Below are positions 18,220 to 27,755 of a DNA stretch of 64,000 nt, piece after piece. Each line of letters starts with the position of its first letter. Positions within the stretch are counted from its first letter, which is position 1. Origin of the DNA: Oscillospiraceae bacterium (lineage in GTDB: Bacteria > Bacillota > Clostridia > Christensenellales > QALW01). The notes below the pieces were generated by a model, which did not search any database, was not told the DNA's origin, and was given only the letters and a program-made list of their open reading frames with translations. The DNA lies in assembly GCA_022009755.1 (NCBI GenBank), contig CP091722.1, positions 938,001-1,002,000 on the forward strand. The letters are read 5' to 3'. Made by a program: the position numbers and the translations under genes.

Positions 18220-19701
18220 ATGAAAAAAGGGTTTGACAGCCGGGAGTACACACGGCGCCAGACAAGCCAGATACTGGAGCGCATTTCCCGTTTTGACAAC
18301 AAGCTGTATTTGGAATTCGGCGGCAAGATATTTGATGATTTTCACGCTGCCCGCGTGCTGCCGGGGTTTGATCCCAACGGCAAGATCAAGCTGCTCTACG
18401 AGCTGCGCGACCGTGTTGAGGTTGTTTTTTGCGTGTGCGCCGCCGATATTGAAAAAACGAAAATCCGTGCTGATATCGGCATAACCTACGATATGGAGGT
18501 GCTGCGCCTTATCAGCCTTATTTCCAAAATGGGAATACTGGTAAGCTCGGTGGTTATTACGCAGTACACCGGCCAAAGCGCAGTTGAGCCCTTCCGCCGG
18601 AGGCTGGAAATGATGGGCGTGCGGCATTATACGCACTATCCCATAAAGGATTATCCCACCGATATAAACACCATTGTAAGCCCGGAGGGCTACGGTAAAA
18701 ACGATTATATTGAAACCACCCGGCCTCTTGTTGTGGTCACGGCTCCCGGCCCCGGAAGCGGAAAGCTTGCCACCTGCCTTTCCCAGCTTTATCATGAGCA
18801 CAAGCGCGGGCGTGCGGCAGGGTATGCCAAATTCGAAACCTTCCCCATATGGAATCTTCCGCTTAAGCATCCGGTCAACCTTGCCTATGAGGCGGCCACG
18901 GCGGATCTTCAGGATATAAACATGATAGATCCGTTCCATCTTGAGGCTTACGGCGTATCCACGGTAAATTATAACCGTGATATTGAGGCCTTCCCGGTTC
19001 TGCGCACTATACTTACCCGCGTGACCGGCAACCCCGATTTTTACCGCTCTCCCACCGATATGGGTGTAAATATGGCGGGCTACTGCATATATGACGACGA
19101 TGCCGTATGCGAGGCCTCAAAGCAGGAGGTTATACGCCGCTATTACAAAACCGCCTGCGACTGCAAGCTCGGGCGGGAAAAGGACAGCACCCTTGAAAAG
19201 ATAAAAAGCATTATGCAGCAGCTGGGTGTTACCCCCAAGGATCGGCACACGGTAACCCCCGCCCTTGAAAAATCCCAAGCCGCAAACGCACCCGCAGCTG
19301 CGCTGGAGCTGGAGGACGGCCGCATTATTACCGGACGCAAAACTCAGCTTATGAGTGCTTCGGCAAGCGCGGTGGTCAATTCCGTAAAGGCATTGGCCGG
19401 TCTTGACGACAAGATAATGCTGATCTCCCCCATTGTGCTGGAGCCCATTCTCCGCCTTAAGGGGGAAATACTGGGCAGTGCAAGCTCGGTGCTCAAGCTT
19501 GACGATGTGCTTATAGCTCTGTCTATATGCGCGGCCACCAACCCCACCGCCGCTTTAGCCGTGAGCTGCCTTCCAAAGCTCAGAGGCTGCGATTTTCATT
19601 CCACACAAATGCTGCGTTCCGGGGATGAGGGCACCTTGCGAAAGCTGGGCTTAAATGTTACCTGTGAGCCGGTTTTCCCCGCAAAGGATTTGCTTATTTG
19701 A
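18220..19701 (+). CDS. DUF1846 (UPF0371) family protein
   Basis: An intact 493-residue soluble protein of a conserved family of unknown function found in Bacillota and Actinomycetota. The start at 18220 follows GGGAGG. The family-typical N-terminus reads KKGFDSREYTRRQTSQILER, and KLYLEFGGKIFDDFHAARVL is diagnostic. A phosphate-loop-like GPGSGKLATCLSQLYHEH is at about residues 177-194, which suggests nucleotide binding. A cysteine pair, KTACDCKLG, lies near residue 310. Structures of family members show a kinase-like fold, but no reaction is established and I assign none. Own promoter and terminator. Confidence 0.92.
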   Translation: MKKGFDSREYTRRQTSQILERISRFDNKLYLEFGGKIFDDFHAARVLPGFDPNGKIKLLYELRDRVEVVFCVCAADIEKTKIRADIGITYDMEVLRLISLISKMGILVSSVVITQYTGQSAVEPFRRRLEMMGVRHYTHYPIKDYPTDINTIVSPEGYGKNDYIETTRPLVVVTAPGPGSGKLATCLSQLYHEHKRGRAAGYAKFETFPIWNLPLKHPVNLAYEAATADLQDINMIDPFHLEAYGVSTVNYNRDIEAFPVLRTILTRVTGNPDFYRSPTDMGVNMAGYCIYDDDAVCEASKQEVIRRYYKTACDCKLGREKDSTLEKIKSIMQQLGVTPKDRHTVTPALEKSQAANAPAAALELEDGRIITGRKTQLMSASASAVVNSVKALAGLDDKIMLISPIVLEPILRLKGEILGSASSVLKLDDVLIALSICAATNPTAALAVSCLPKLRGCDFHSTQMLRSGDEGTLRKLGLNVTCEPVFPAKDLLI

Positions 19702-19734
19702 TTTATAACCGGGCTTAATTTGATACCGTATATT

Positions 19735-19771
19735 AAAGCCGCCCCATCGGGGGCGGCTTTGTCTGTTTTTG
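19735..19771 (+). terminator. Terminator after the DUF1846 gene
   Basis: AAAGCCGCCCC-atc-GGGGGCGGCTTT, then GTCTGTTTTT. The following 160 bases before the next gene are very GC-rich and include a perfect palindrome CCCTGCCCTT-T-AAGGGCAGGG at 19860-19880, probably part of the terminator of the leftward ABC gene. Confidence 0.8.
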
Positions 19772-19937
19772 AAAAAGCTGCGCCGGACAAAAACAGCTGC
19801 GCTATTACCCCCTTTGCCGCGGGCGCCGATGCGCGGCCGAGGGCTTTTTCAAAGGCCGTCCCTGCCCTTTAAGGGCAGGGCGGGGGCGTAAGGCCGCAAG
19901 GCCGAGCGCCCGGCCGCGCCGCCGCGCCGCAGATCCG

Positions 19938-22314
19938 TCAGCGGTTTCTTATAGCATCAATCGGTTTCTTGGAGGCTATGCGCCATACCGGTAAAAAGCT
20001 TGCTATTGCTGCCACGAACAAGCTTATGGCAAGTATCAGCAGCATCTGGCGCGGCCCCACCGATAAAACGGTTACAAGCACGCCGAGATTATGAACCCCC
20101 CTGTTGATCATAATTGTAACAGCTGCCGTGCCTATACAGGCAAGCACAAAATTAACCGCTGCAATTATAAAGCTTTCACTGAAGAAAATGCGGAAAACAT
20201 CGCTGCTGCGGGAGCCGATTGCACGCAGTATACCTATTTCCTGTTTTTTGTTTGCAACGCTTACCGCTATAAAATTTGCAAGCATGATGGATGCGAATAT
20301 TGCAAAAAACACGCCGACTCCCACAAACACGCCGGAAAGAATCTTCAGTATTTCGTCGATTGCATCCAGCTCAAAAATTACCGGGTTTTGTATGGGATTA
20401 TACTGCTTACCTTCACGGTAACAGTACTTTACAGCGTTGAAAACTTCGTTTTTATCTTTGGGCATGGCACCTATTGCAAATTCAAACGGCTTGTTATCAT
20501 ATTTCTCATCGGCCGTCTGAATAATCTTTGCAAAGCTCTCCCGGCTGAGCATGGCCATTCCGGCATAGCCGTACTGCTTATCATAATACAGCTCCTGCTG
20601 CAGAATCATATTGCGCACAACCGTTTTTGCGTCATTATAATCGATTGCTTCAGCCAATACGCTGTAACGCGACATATCAAGGCCGGTATCCACTATTGCG
20701 CTTACCGTATAGTCCGTGCCGTTAAGCCTCAGCTTTTTGCCTATCAGGTCTTTATAGCGGGTTATATTTGTATAATTATACATTTTACTCTCCGGCTCAC
20801 GGTAGCCGCATTTTTCAAAGGTTTCATACACCGCTTTACTTACGGCAATCTCCGGCTTATCCCCTTCGGGATAGCACCCCGCAAGCAGCGTATAGCCCAT
20901 TTTTTCGGCTATGCTCTCCTCCATAACTCCGAAGCCCGCTTCAAAGCCTGAGGAATAAAGATTATACACCGTCTCCTTTGCGTACTCGGTGCCGTTTATC
21001 TGTTTCGCAAAGCTCATGGGCTCGGAATACTCGTAATAGCTCTCCCCGGTTTCGGGATCTTCTGTCGTATAACCGTATCCCGATGGCTTATATACACCGT
21101 TAAGGGCTATTCCCATGCCCTTCGACGCTTTCTATATCCGCCTGCGACATTCGTCCGCCGATTAACATCAGCTCCGTGACCTCATCTCTTTCTCCGGCGG
21201 TTACGGATATGTGTTTTATGTTATTGTCCGTAAGTGAATCAGTACAGGTGCGCACATGGTTGTAGGCCCCGAAGGTGTCTGCAAGCCCAAAAAGGGTAAA
21301 TGCAACGCAGGAAAGCAATACTGTTATTACAAGACGGATTTTTTTGTATTTAAGGCTGCTTGCTCCCAAACGGAAGGCCACATTCATAGGCAGATGCGAA
21401 CGAATAAGCCGGAACGGCTCTCCGGAATCCGTTTCTATCCGTGAAGTATCGGTAGGTGCAAAGCGTCCCTCCGCTTTGGCAGAGCGAATAATCAAACGCG
21501 TATTTTGCCCCGAAAGAGCATCGATATAGCTGTTGATTTTTTCCCTGTCCTCCGGGGTAAGATGATAGCCTGCCGGTATTTCCACGCAATTATCACAAAA
21601 GGCAAGCCCCTTTGCTTCGGAGGCCTGTACCGTATCGTCAGCTGCAAGCTCGTCATCCCTTATGACTCTGCCGTCGGAAAGTTCAATTATCCTGTCTGCA
21701 TATTGCGAAGCAAACTCGCGGTCATGCGAAACCACTATGACCAGCCTCGTTTGTGAAAGCTCCTTAAGCATCTGAAGCACCTGCCGGCCCGTAGCCGAAT
21801 CCAGTGCACCCGTCGGCTCATCCGCCATGATTATTTCAGGATTTTTTACCAGCGCTCTTGCAATGGCCACTCTTTGGCGCTGTCCGCCGGAAAGCTCATT
21901 GGTGCGCCGGTATGCGCAGCCCTCCATGTCCACGCGGCGCAGAATGGAGTTTATTTCATCATCCTGCGGTTTACGCCCCTGAAGCTGAATAGCCAGAGCG
22001 ATATTTGCCCCGACATTGAACTCCTCAAGCAGGTTATACTCCTGAAAAACAAACCCGACATATGTATTGCGATAGGAATCGAAATGTCTTTGCCGGAAGC
22101 TTCGCGACGAAACTCCTTTTATGATTATTTCTCCGCTGTCACAGCGGTCAAGGCCGCCAAGAACATTAAGCAGCGTTGATTTGCCGCTGCCTGATTTTCC
22201 CAAAAGAAACACCATGCCGCTGTTTGGGAATTTAATACTCACATTATCCAGCGCTTTTACCGCCACGCCTCTTTTGGGCTTATATACCTTTACAAGGTTT
22301 CTTACCTCCAGCAT
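19938..22314 (-). CDS. Fused ABC transporter: ATPase domain plus FtsX-type permease
   Basis: About 792 residues after removing one extra G at 21118-21120. Residues 1-225 are a LolD/MacB-type ATPase with Walker A LGKSGSGKST, signature LSGGQRQR, Walker B IIMADEPTG and H-loop VVSHDREF. A linker with a CDNC motif (about residue 245) leads to a first transmembrane helix near residue 355. A large extracytoplasmic domain and three C-terminal helices in FtsX style follow (ANFIAVSVANKKQEIGILRAIG lies between them). The ATG at 22314 follows AAAGGGGG. Such fused type VII systems do not move substrates through the membrane; they power extracytoplasmic work on lipids, peptides or cell-wall enzymes. The substrate is unknown. 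A small candidate secreted peptide is encoded upstream on the same strand. Confidence 0.87.
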
Positions 22315-22368
22315 TTTTATCCCCCTTTGATGTTTTTTATATTTCGGAATTATCAATTTCCCAAATTC

Positions 22369-22397
22369 ATAATACCACAACCGTTTGCATAATGCAA
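22369..22397 (-). promoter_or_regulatory. Promoter of the fused ABC transporter with palindromic -35 region
   Basis: TTGCAT (22397-22392), 17 bases, TATTAT (22374-22369) on the minus strand. The -35 region is a perfect 13-base palindrome, TTGCATTATGCAA, which could be an operator. Confidence 0.6.
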
Positions 22398-22608
22398 TGC
22401 CGAAAACAGCATATTGTACGCCGCCCGATATAAAAAACATCTTTTGCAAAAACACAGCAGGTCTGCTTCCGCATAACAGGGCTGCACTGCTGCCATAATA
22501 AAAAGCGAGACCGAACACGCGTTCCGCCCCGCAATAATTCTTGTTTTAATATATAAAGCCTGCGGCGGCTTCTGTTTCAGCACAAAGCCGCAGTATCTGC
22601 ATTTAATG

Positions 22609-22746
22609 TCATCTGTATACCGATGTTCTGGTTGCTCTGAATGCCTGATTGCCAGCCTCGGCTCCGGACGCTACCGCAGTAAACGCCGGAAAAAGCAGCA
22701 GCACAAGCGTAATGGCGCAAATATACTTTTTTTCATCCTGCCACAC
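22609..22746 (-). CDS. Candidate small secreted peptide, 45 aa
   Basis: A GTG-initiated frame after AAGGGAAG encodes MWQDEKKYICAITLVLLLF, then PAFTAVASGAEAG and the basic tail FRATRTSVYR. It looks like a charged N-end, a hydrophobic core of about 14 residues and an AxA-like cleavage site near residue 26-29. An ATG ten bases downstream would give MKKKYICAITLV if one A were missing in the seven-T (plus strand) run near 22727-22733. Short length, the uncertain start and the error-prone homopolymer make this tentative. It sits about 300 bases upstream of the fused ABC transporter, reading the same way. Confidence 0.3.
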   Translation of the reverse strand: MWQDEKKYICAITLVLLLFPAFTAVASGAEAGNQAFRATRTSVYR

Positions 22747-22838
22747 CTTCCCTTCCTGTCTTTAGTGTGTCATTTTTATCAAGGGAAATATACGAAAAAA
22801 AATATATAAAAAGCCATGCTCATAACGATTTATATTAA

Positions 22839-22906
22839 AAACCGCTTTATTATTCAAAACCGTTTTTTTCACAAAAACAGCGGCTTATAAATAATAAATG
22901 CGGTTT
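22839..22906. repeat. Long AT-rich inverted repeat
   Basis: AAACCGCTTTATTATT (22839-22854) and AATAATAAATGCGGTTT (22890-22906) are complementary over 16 bp with one bulged base, enclosing about 35 bases. It lies in the 690-base gap between the fused ABC gene and murC. Apart from this, the candidate peptide gene and the ABC promoter, I see nothing in that gap. Confidence 0.5.
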
Positions 22907-23004
22907 GATTTTCAGTTTGCTTTCCTTCGGCGCGGCTTTCGGCAAAGTGTCTGCGTCCGTTTTGCCCGGCCTTTCGCTGCGCGGTATGCAGGCCGAAATA
23001 TACT

Positions 23005-24387
23005 TTAATTCCCGCCTGTTATAAATGTATCCAGCTTATCAATGCTGCCGCTTCCCAAATTAAGGCACAAATCGCCCGGTTCAAGATGCTGCTTTAAGTA
23101 TTCCGCCGCCTCCTGCATTGTGGGAATGTATATGCAATCCTGCTTTTCCTGCTCCACTATCTTATCCACCAGCATTTTGGAGTGGATTGTGGGATCGAAC
23201 GGTTCGCGGGAGCCGTAGATATCAATAACTATTACTTTATCCGCCCCCTTAAAGCATTTTACCAGCCTGTCAAACTGTGCCTTGGTGCGGGAAAACAGCG
23301 CCGGCTGATAAACCACCCACAGACGGTTTTTTTCAATGGGCTGTGCCGCAAGAATAGTGGCCGCCACCTCCTGAGGATGGTGCGCATAATCATGTATGAG
23401 CCGCGCTCCGTTGCAGGTTCCGCGGTCCTCAAAGCGGCGCATGACACCGCGGAAGGCATGCAGCCCCTCTTTTATAGCGCTTTCTGATATGCCGTTTTTC
23501 ATACAGCATATTATTGCCGCCATGGAGTTAAGCACATTCAGCTTGCCCACTATGCTGAGTTCCACACGGAAAAGGCATTTTCCGTCCTTACAGAAATCAT
23601 AGCTCGGATAACCCTGCGGCGAAAATTCGATATTGCGTGCATAATAATCGTTTGTGTCCTCAAAGCCGTAGCTTACCGTATGCTTTCCGCACTCCTTAAG
23701 CAGCTTTGCCGTGCGCTTATCATCTCCGCAGCCTATAACGCAGCCGTCCTCCGGCACCGGCTGCACAAAGCGCATAAAGGAAGCGTATATATGATCTATA
23801 TCCTTGAAATAATCGAGGTGATCAGCATCTATATTGAGCACTATGGCAAACTTCGGGCGCAGGGTAAGAAAAGAATCCACATATTCACAGGCCTCGGTTA
23901 TGAACGCATCTCCGTGCCCCAGACGCACATTGCTGTGTATCATGGGCAGCACTCCGCCTATATGTATGGTGGCATCCTTGCCCGCTACCTGAAAAATTTC
24001 GCTTATCATTCCGGTGGTGGTGGTTTTTCCGTGCGTGCCGGAAACGGCTATACAGTTCTTATAGGCCTTTGAAAGCTCGCCGAGAAGCTCATCCCTGCGC
24101 AGCATGGGAATACCGTGCTGCTTTGCATAGGCAAATTCGCAGTTTTTTTCATTAACGGCCGCAGAATAAATTACAAGCTCCGCACCCTGTACATTTTTCT
24201 CATCATGCCCCACGCTTATTTTTATTCCCGCATCCCGAAGGGCAGGAAGCGCCTTGCCCTCCGCCTGATCGGAGCCGGAAAGCTTATCAAAACCCAGATT
24301 GTGCAGCATCATGGCAAGCCCGCTCATGGAGGAGCCGCCCACTGCAATAAAGTGAACTTTTTTATTCTTATAATCCATCAGATTCAT
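23005..24387 (-). CDS. murC: UDP-N-acetylmuramate--L-alanine ligase
   Basis: Cytoplasmic peptidoglycan synthesis: ATP-dependent addition of L-alanine to UDP-MurNAc. An intact 460-residue Mur ligase. The N-terminal Rossmann domain starts KKVHFIAVGGSSMSGLAMML; the central domain has the ATP loop SGTHGKTTTTG (about residues 110-120) and NIDADHLDYF; the C-terminal domain has RRFEDRG, DYAHHP and LNLGSGSID. The ATG at 24387 follows AGAGGT; a second in-frame ATG four codons later is possible. It lies downstream of purR-spoVG but a terminator after spoVG suggests separate transcription. Confidence 0.96.
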   Translation of the reverse strand: MNLMDYKNKKVHFIAVGGSSMSGLAMMLHNLGFDKLSGSDQAEGKALPALRDAGIKISVGHDEKNVQGAELVIYSAAVNEKNCEFAYAKQHGIPMLRRDELLGELSKAYKNCIAVSGTHGKTTTTGMISEIFQVAGKDATIHIGGVLPMIHSNVRLGHGDAFITEACEYVDSFLTLRPKFAIVLNIDADHLDYFKDIDHIYASFMRFVQPVPEDGCVIGCGDDKRTAKLLKECGKHTVSYGFEDTNDYYARNIEFSPQGYPSYDFCKDGKCLFRVELSIVGKLNVLNSMAAIICCMKNGISESAIKEGLHAFRGVMRRFEDRGTCNGARLIHDYAHHPQEVAATILAAQPIEKNRLWVVYQPALFSRTKAQFDRLVKCFKGADKVIVIDIYGSREPFDPTIHSKMLVDKIVEQEKQDCIYIPTMQEAAEYLKQHLEPGDLCLNLGSGSIDKLDTFITGGN

Positions 24388-24487
24388 TATAAATATACCT
24401 CTTTTTCATTACCTGATATTATATGCTACCAAAGGCATAAACATCAAGCATTTTTTTGCTGCCGCCGCGCAAAGAAAAATCGAAGGA

Positions 24488-24517
24488 TAAAAAATATCCC
24501 GCTTCGTAAAAAGCGGG
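24488..24517 (-). terminator. Terminator after spoVG
   Basis: CCCGCTT and AAGCGGG arms with a 6-base loop, followed on the minus strand by ATATTTTTTATC. Confidence 0.75.
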
Positions 24518-24524
24518 GGGTGTT

Positions 24525-24818
24525 TTATGTTGCAGCCGCCTGAGCAGAGCCTGTATCCGTCGGCTCCGGAAGCGCCGCAAAGGCCTCCAGCACCCTGGAG
24601 GATATTTCATTGCGAAGATGCGTAACAAGCGGATGCGCTATATCACGCAGCTCGCCGCCCGGCGTTCTCTTGGCCGGCATCGCCACAAACAAGCCGCTGC
24701 TGCCTTGGATGATTTTTATATCATGCACCACAAATACATCATCAAATGTAACTGAAGCCACCGCCTTCAGCTTGCCGTCTGTCATAATTCTGCGTATTCT
24801 TACATCGGTAACATCCAT
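24525..24818 (-). CDS. spoVG: SpoVG family regulator
   Basis: A 97-residue protein, the family length, starting MDVTDVRIRRIM and containing FDDVFVVHDIKIIQGSSGLF and MPAKRTPGGELRDIAHP, which are almost invariant in SpoVG. SpoVG is a small nucleic-acid-binding protein that affects septation, cortex formation and, in other genera, virulence genes. The start follows GGGAGGG. Gene order purR-spoVG resembles the purR-yabJ-spoVG order of Bacillus, here without yabJ. A 17-base sequence in its upstream region recurs at 1998-2014. Confidence 0.96.
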   Translation of the reverse strand: MDVTDVRIRRIMTDGKLKAVASVTFDDVFVVHDIKIIQGSSGLFVAMPAKRTPGGELRDIAHPLVTHLRNEISSRVLEAFAALPEPTDTGSAQAAAT

Positions 24819-24912
24819 GGCCGCACCCTCCCGTAAAATTTAACCATTATATTCTGATATTATCATCCTGCGGTATAAAATGCAACTGTTATGTATAAAA
24901 TTCAGCTTATGT

Positions 24913-25746
24913 TCACATTTGTCGGTTATCCGACAGCACCGTGCTGGGACGAATATCGATTATTCCCTGATAATCGTCCACAGAGTAAAGCGTAAGCAGC
25001 GAACGGTAGCCCTCCACCAGCTTGCGCTCCGGCTGCTTTGTTGCCACAAGCACAGCGACGCCCTCGACCGTAACATTGAATTCCCTCATAAGATCGCAAA
25101 GCCCCTTTACGCTGCCGCCGGCGCGCATAAAATCGTCCACTATCAGCACTCTCTGACCGTTATCAATGGCCCTGCGCGGCAGGCTCATCGTTTCCATACG
25201 GCGTCCCGAGCCCGTGATATAGTTTATCGAAACAATCGAGCCTTCGTTTATACGGTTTTCACGCCTTGCAATTATCAGCGGCACACCGAGAACTCTTGCA
25301 CACATAAGCGCTATCGGTATGCCCTTTGTTTCTATGGTTATAACATGGTCTATATTCTTATTAAAATACGGTGCGGCAAGGCACTGCGCCATGTTTTCCA
25401 GCTGCTGCGGGTCGGAAAGCACATCCGTCATATAGATATACCCGCCGGCCAGCGCCCGCCTGGAATCACTGAGCATGGTAGCCAGCTCCTGCGCGTACGC
25501 AAACACCTTTTCCTTGGGAATGGACGGTATAAAACGCACTCCCCCCATAGCGCCGGGCATTGTTTCCATCCTTCCCAGCCCGCGCTGCTCAAAAACAGTT
25601 TTAAGCGCCGAAATATCTTCACTCAGGGAGGACTTGTTTGCCCCCAGAACCGAGCAGAAATACGAAAGCGTAAAAAGCTTGCTGGGATTGCTGCACAGTG
25701 TTTTTGTGATGACCGCGAGGCGCTCGTTTCGTTTGACCTTGTCCAT
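24913..25746 (-). CDS. purR: Purine operon repressor PurR (Bacillus type)
   Basis: A 277-residue protein with an N-terminal winged helix (residues 1-75, starting KVKRNERLAVITKTLCSNPS) and a phosphoribosyltransferase-like effector domain. The domain contains the PRPP motif VLIVDDFMRAGGS (about residues 195-207). PurR binds PurBox DNA upstream of purine genes and is released by PRPP. The domain lacks transferase activity in characterised homologues. The ATG follows AAGGAGCG. It probably shares a transcript with the metallophosphoesterase 46 bases upstream and spoVG downstream. Confidence 0.95.
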   Translation of the reverse strand: MDKVKRNERLAVITKTLCSNPSKLFTLSYFCSVLGANKSSLSEDISALKTVFEQRGLGRMETMPGAMGGVRFIPSIPKEKVFAYAQELATMLSDSRRALAGGYIYMTDVLSDPQQLENMAQCLAAPYFNKNIDHVITIETKGIPIALMCARVLGVPLIIARRENRINEGSIVSINYITGSGRRMETMSLPRRAIDNGQRVLIVDDFMRAGGSVKGLCDLMREFNVTVEGVAVLVATKQPERKLVEGYRSLLTLYSVDDYQGIIDIRPSTVLSDNRQM

Positions 25747-25792
25747 TAATAACCGCTCCTTAAGGCATTTTTCCGAGCTATGAAGCCGGAAT

Positions 25793-26713
25793 TCAGTTTT
25801 TCGGCAGACCGGCGTATATCTTCATGATTTTTTTATTAGGTATTACGCCTTCAATGCTGCACAGTGTAAAGTCATATTTTTCGGTTTCCCAACCGTTTTC
25901 CGTTTCTTTAAGCTCCAGTACAAGCTTGCCCAAATGTCCTCTGTCCTTGCCGCCGGCACGCACAATGGGAATTCCGTTATATCCCTGCTGCGGCGTGTAT
26001 GTGGGCTCATGTATGTGCCCCGCTATTACGGCAGAAACATCGCGCATATTCCTGTTCTGCTCCTCCTCGCAATGGGAAAGCACAACGGTTATATCCGCAT
26101 TGCCGGATATTTGCTGCTGTATTTCTTCAAGCGCCGCAACCGGGTTTTCCTTTGTTTTGTTGCGGGTTTCCTTGTTGTCGATATCATCGGTGGTAAGGCC
26201 TACAACGGCTATCCGCAGCCCGTTTACATTCTTGATGATATACGGCTGCACGCCGTCCAGATACTGCCCGTCCTTTTTAATATTGGCGCACAAAAGCGGG
26301 CAGCCCGTGTTTTCGGAAAGCCTTTTTATCTGCTTATCGCAGGCCTGCGCCGTATTTTCGGTGCATTTGAATTCATTGTTTCCAAGCACCATTGCGTCAT
26401 ATTTCATACCTGCCAGCATCCACGCCTCCGGCACGCCGCCCTTTTCCTGACGGGGGCCGCCGTAGGAAAGATCTCCGCAGTCTAACAGCAGCACATTTTC
26501 GCCGTTGTGCCTTGCCTGCTGGATTATTGTATAGTAATACGGGAGATTATCCACCTGACCGTGGAGATCCCCCGTGAAAAACACCGTAAGCCGATATGAC
26601 CCGTGCGCACGGGGCACCGTGGGCAAAACGGCAAGCAATATAACGCAAAGCAGCACTGCGGCTATGACAATTGTGATTATTATATTTTTTGTCCGTCCGT
26701 TCTGCGTTTTCAA
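25793..26713 (-). CDS. Membrane-anchored metallophosphoesterase (5'-nucleotidase-like)
   Basis: 306 residues. One N-terminal transmembrane helix (residues 10-32) leads to an extracytoplasmic calcineurin-like phosphoesterase domain. The metal ligands are visible in order: FTGDLHGQ, LLDCGDLSYG, LGNNEFKC (Asn-Asn replaces the usual Asn-His), VLSHCEEE and AGHIHEPTY. This matches the bimetallic UshA/YfkN N-terminal type, acting on nucleotides or cyclic phosphates. The C-terminal substrate-specificity domain of UshA is absent. The start codon is TTG at 26713 after GGAG with an 8-base spacer; no in-frame ATG is close. Position upstream of purR hints at purine salvage from outside the cell, but this is inference. 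Confidence 0.8.
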   Translation of the reverse strand: MKTQNGRTKNIIITIVIAAVLLCVILLAVLPTVPRAHGSYRLTVFFTGDLHGQVDNLPYYYTIIQQARHNGENVLLLDCGDLSYGGPRQEKGGVPEAWMLAGMKYDAMVLGNNEFKCTENTAQACDKQIKRLSENTGCPLLCANIKKDGQYLDGVQPYIIKNVNGLRIAVVGLTTDDIDNKETRNKTKENPVAALEEIQQQISGNADITVVLSHCEEEQNRNMRDVSAVIAGHIHEPTYTPQQGYNGIPIVRAGGKDRGHLGKLVLELKETENGWETEKYDFTLCSIEGVIPNKKIMKIYAGLPKN

Positions 26714-26909
26714 AATACATGCTCCGTTTATGGTTTATGCTGCGATGCGGTGTATCGCGGAAGATGCGCGTTACAGGGGCAGGACAGCTTTTATTTATTT
26801 TATCACATACGCGGCTTGTTTGCAATACCCCAAATGAGTCTTTGCATCGCAAATACACGCAAGATTTACCGCGTCGCACCCTTTTTTCGGGTTTTATGCG
26901 GATAAATAC

Positions 26910-26938
26910 AAAAAAACAGGCACCCGCAGCCGAAATGC
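26910..26938 (-). terminator. Candidate terminator of the rpmG-rplA operon
   Basis: On the minus strand GCATTT and GGGTGC arms (several G-U pairs) around CGGCTGC are followed by CTGTTTTTTT. The helix is weak but the T run and position 60-90 bases after rplA fit. Nothing else is seen between 26714 and 27000. Confidence 0.4.
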
Positions 26939-27000
26939 GTCCAAAGGCACAACACATTGGAGCGCATCACGGCCGGATGCCCGTATATTTTATTGAATTA

Positions 27001-27689
27001 TCAGAACTTCAGTCCGTTGACCTTGATTCCGGGGCCCATGGTGCTGGAGAGCACAACGCTGCGCAGGTAAACACCCTTTGCGGTTGCCGGCTTTGCCTTG
27101 ATTATGGCATCCATAAGCACATTCAGGTTCTCCGTGAGCTTCTCGGTTCCGAAGCTGACCTTGCCGATGGGGCAGTGGATGATAGCGGTTTTATCCACTC
27201 TGTACTCCACCTTACCGGCTTTGATCTCGTTAATAGCACGGGGCAGATCCATGGTAACGGTTCCGCTCTTGGGGTTAGGCATCAAGCCCTTGGGGCCCAG
27301 CACCTTACCGAGACGGCCTACAAGGCCCATCATGTCCGGAGTGGTAACGATGACATCATAGTCAAACCACTGCTCGTTCTGGATTTGGATATCATCTCCT
27401 CGGCGCCCACATAATCGGCGCCGGCAGCGGCGGCGGCATCAGCCTTCTCGCCCTTGGCAATAACCAAAATCTTCTTGGTTTTGCCGGTGCCGTGAGGCAG
27501 CACTACAACGCCGCGGACCTGCTGGTCTGCATGCTTGGGGTCGATACCCAGCTTAACGGAAACCTCCACGGTTTCGTCAAACTTAGCCTTAGCGGTGGAT
27601 ACAGCCAGAGCCGCTGCCTCGGAAGGGTCATACAGCTTCGCGGTATCTATCTGCTTGAGGCTTTCGATATATTTCTTTCCTCTTTTCAT
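27001..27689 (-). CDS. rplA: 50S ribosomal protein L1
   Basis: About 229 residues after restoring one A at 27384-27386. Characteristic segments are MKRGKKYIESLKQID at the start, HADQQVRGVVVLPHGTGK, the L1 signature GRLGKVLGPKGLMPNPKSGTV and the C-terminal YLRSVVLSSTMGPGIKV. The restored junction reads ISKIQNEQWFDYDVIVTTPD, a normal L1 sequence, so the break cannot be biological in an essential gene. L1 binds 23S rRNA at the L1 stalk and represses its own operon by binding mRNA. It is the last ribosomal gene here: rplJ and rplL, normally next, are not present. Confidence 0.96.
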
Positions 27690-27755
27690 TTACGTTCCTC
27701 CTTGTGGTCAAAACGGTGCGCCGCAAAAGCGCCCCTCCCACTTAATAATGAGGCC

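Noticed and set aside
19772..19937. GC-rich stretch after the DUF1846 gene as a mobile element remnant
   Set aside because: It contains a terminator-like palindrome but no terminal repeats, duplication or coding signal; a normal convergent intergenic region is sufficient.
24819..24890. A sigma-H promoter for spoVG as in Bacillus
   Set aside because: AGGATGA and GAAT are present on the minus strand, but only 8 bases apart, too close for the sigma-H consensus.
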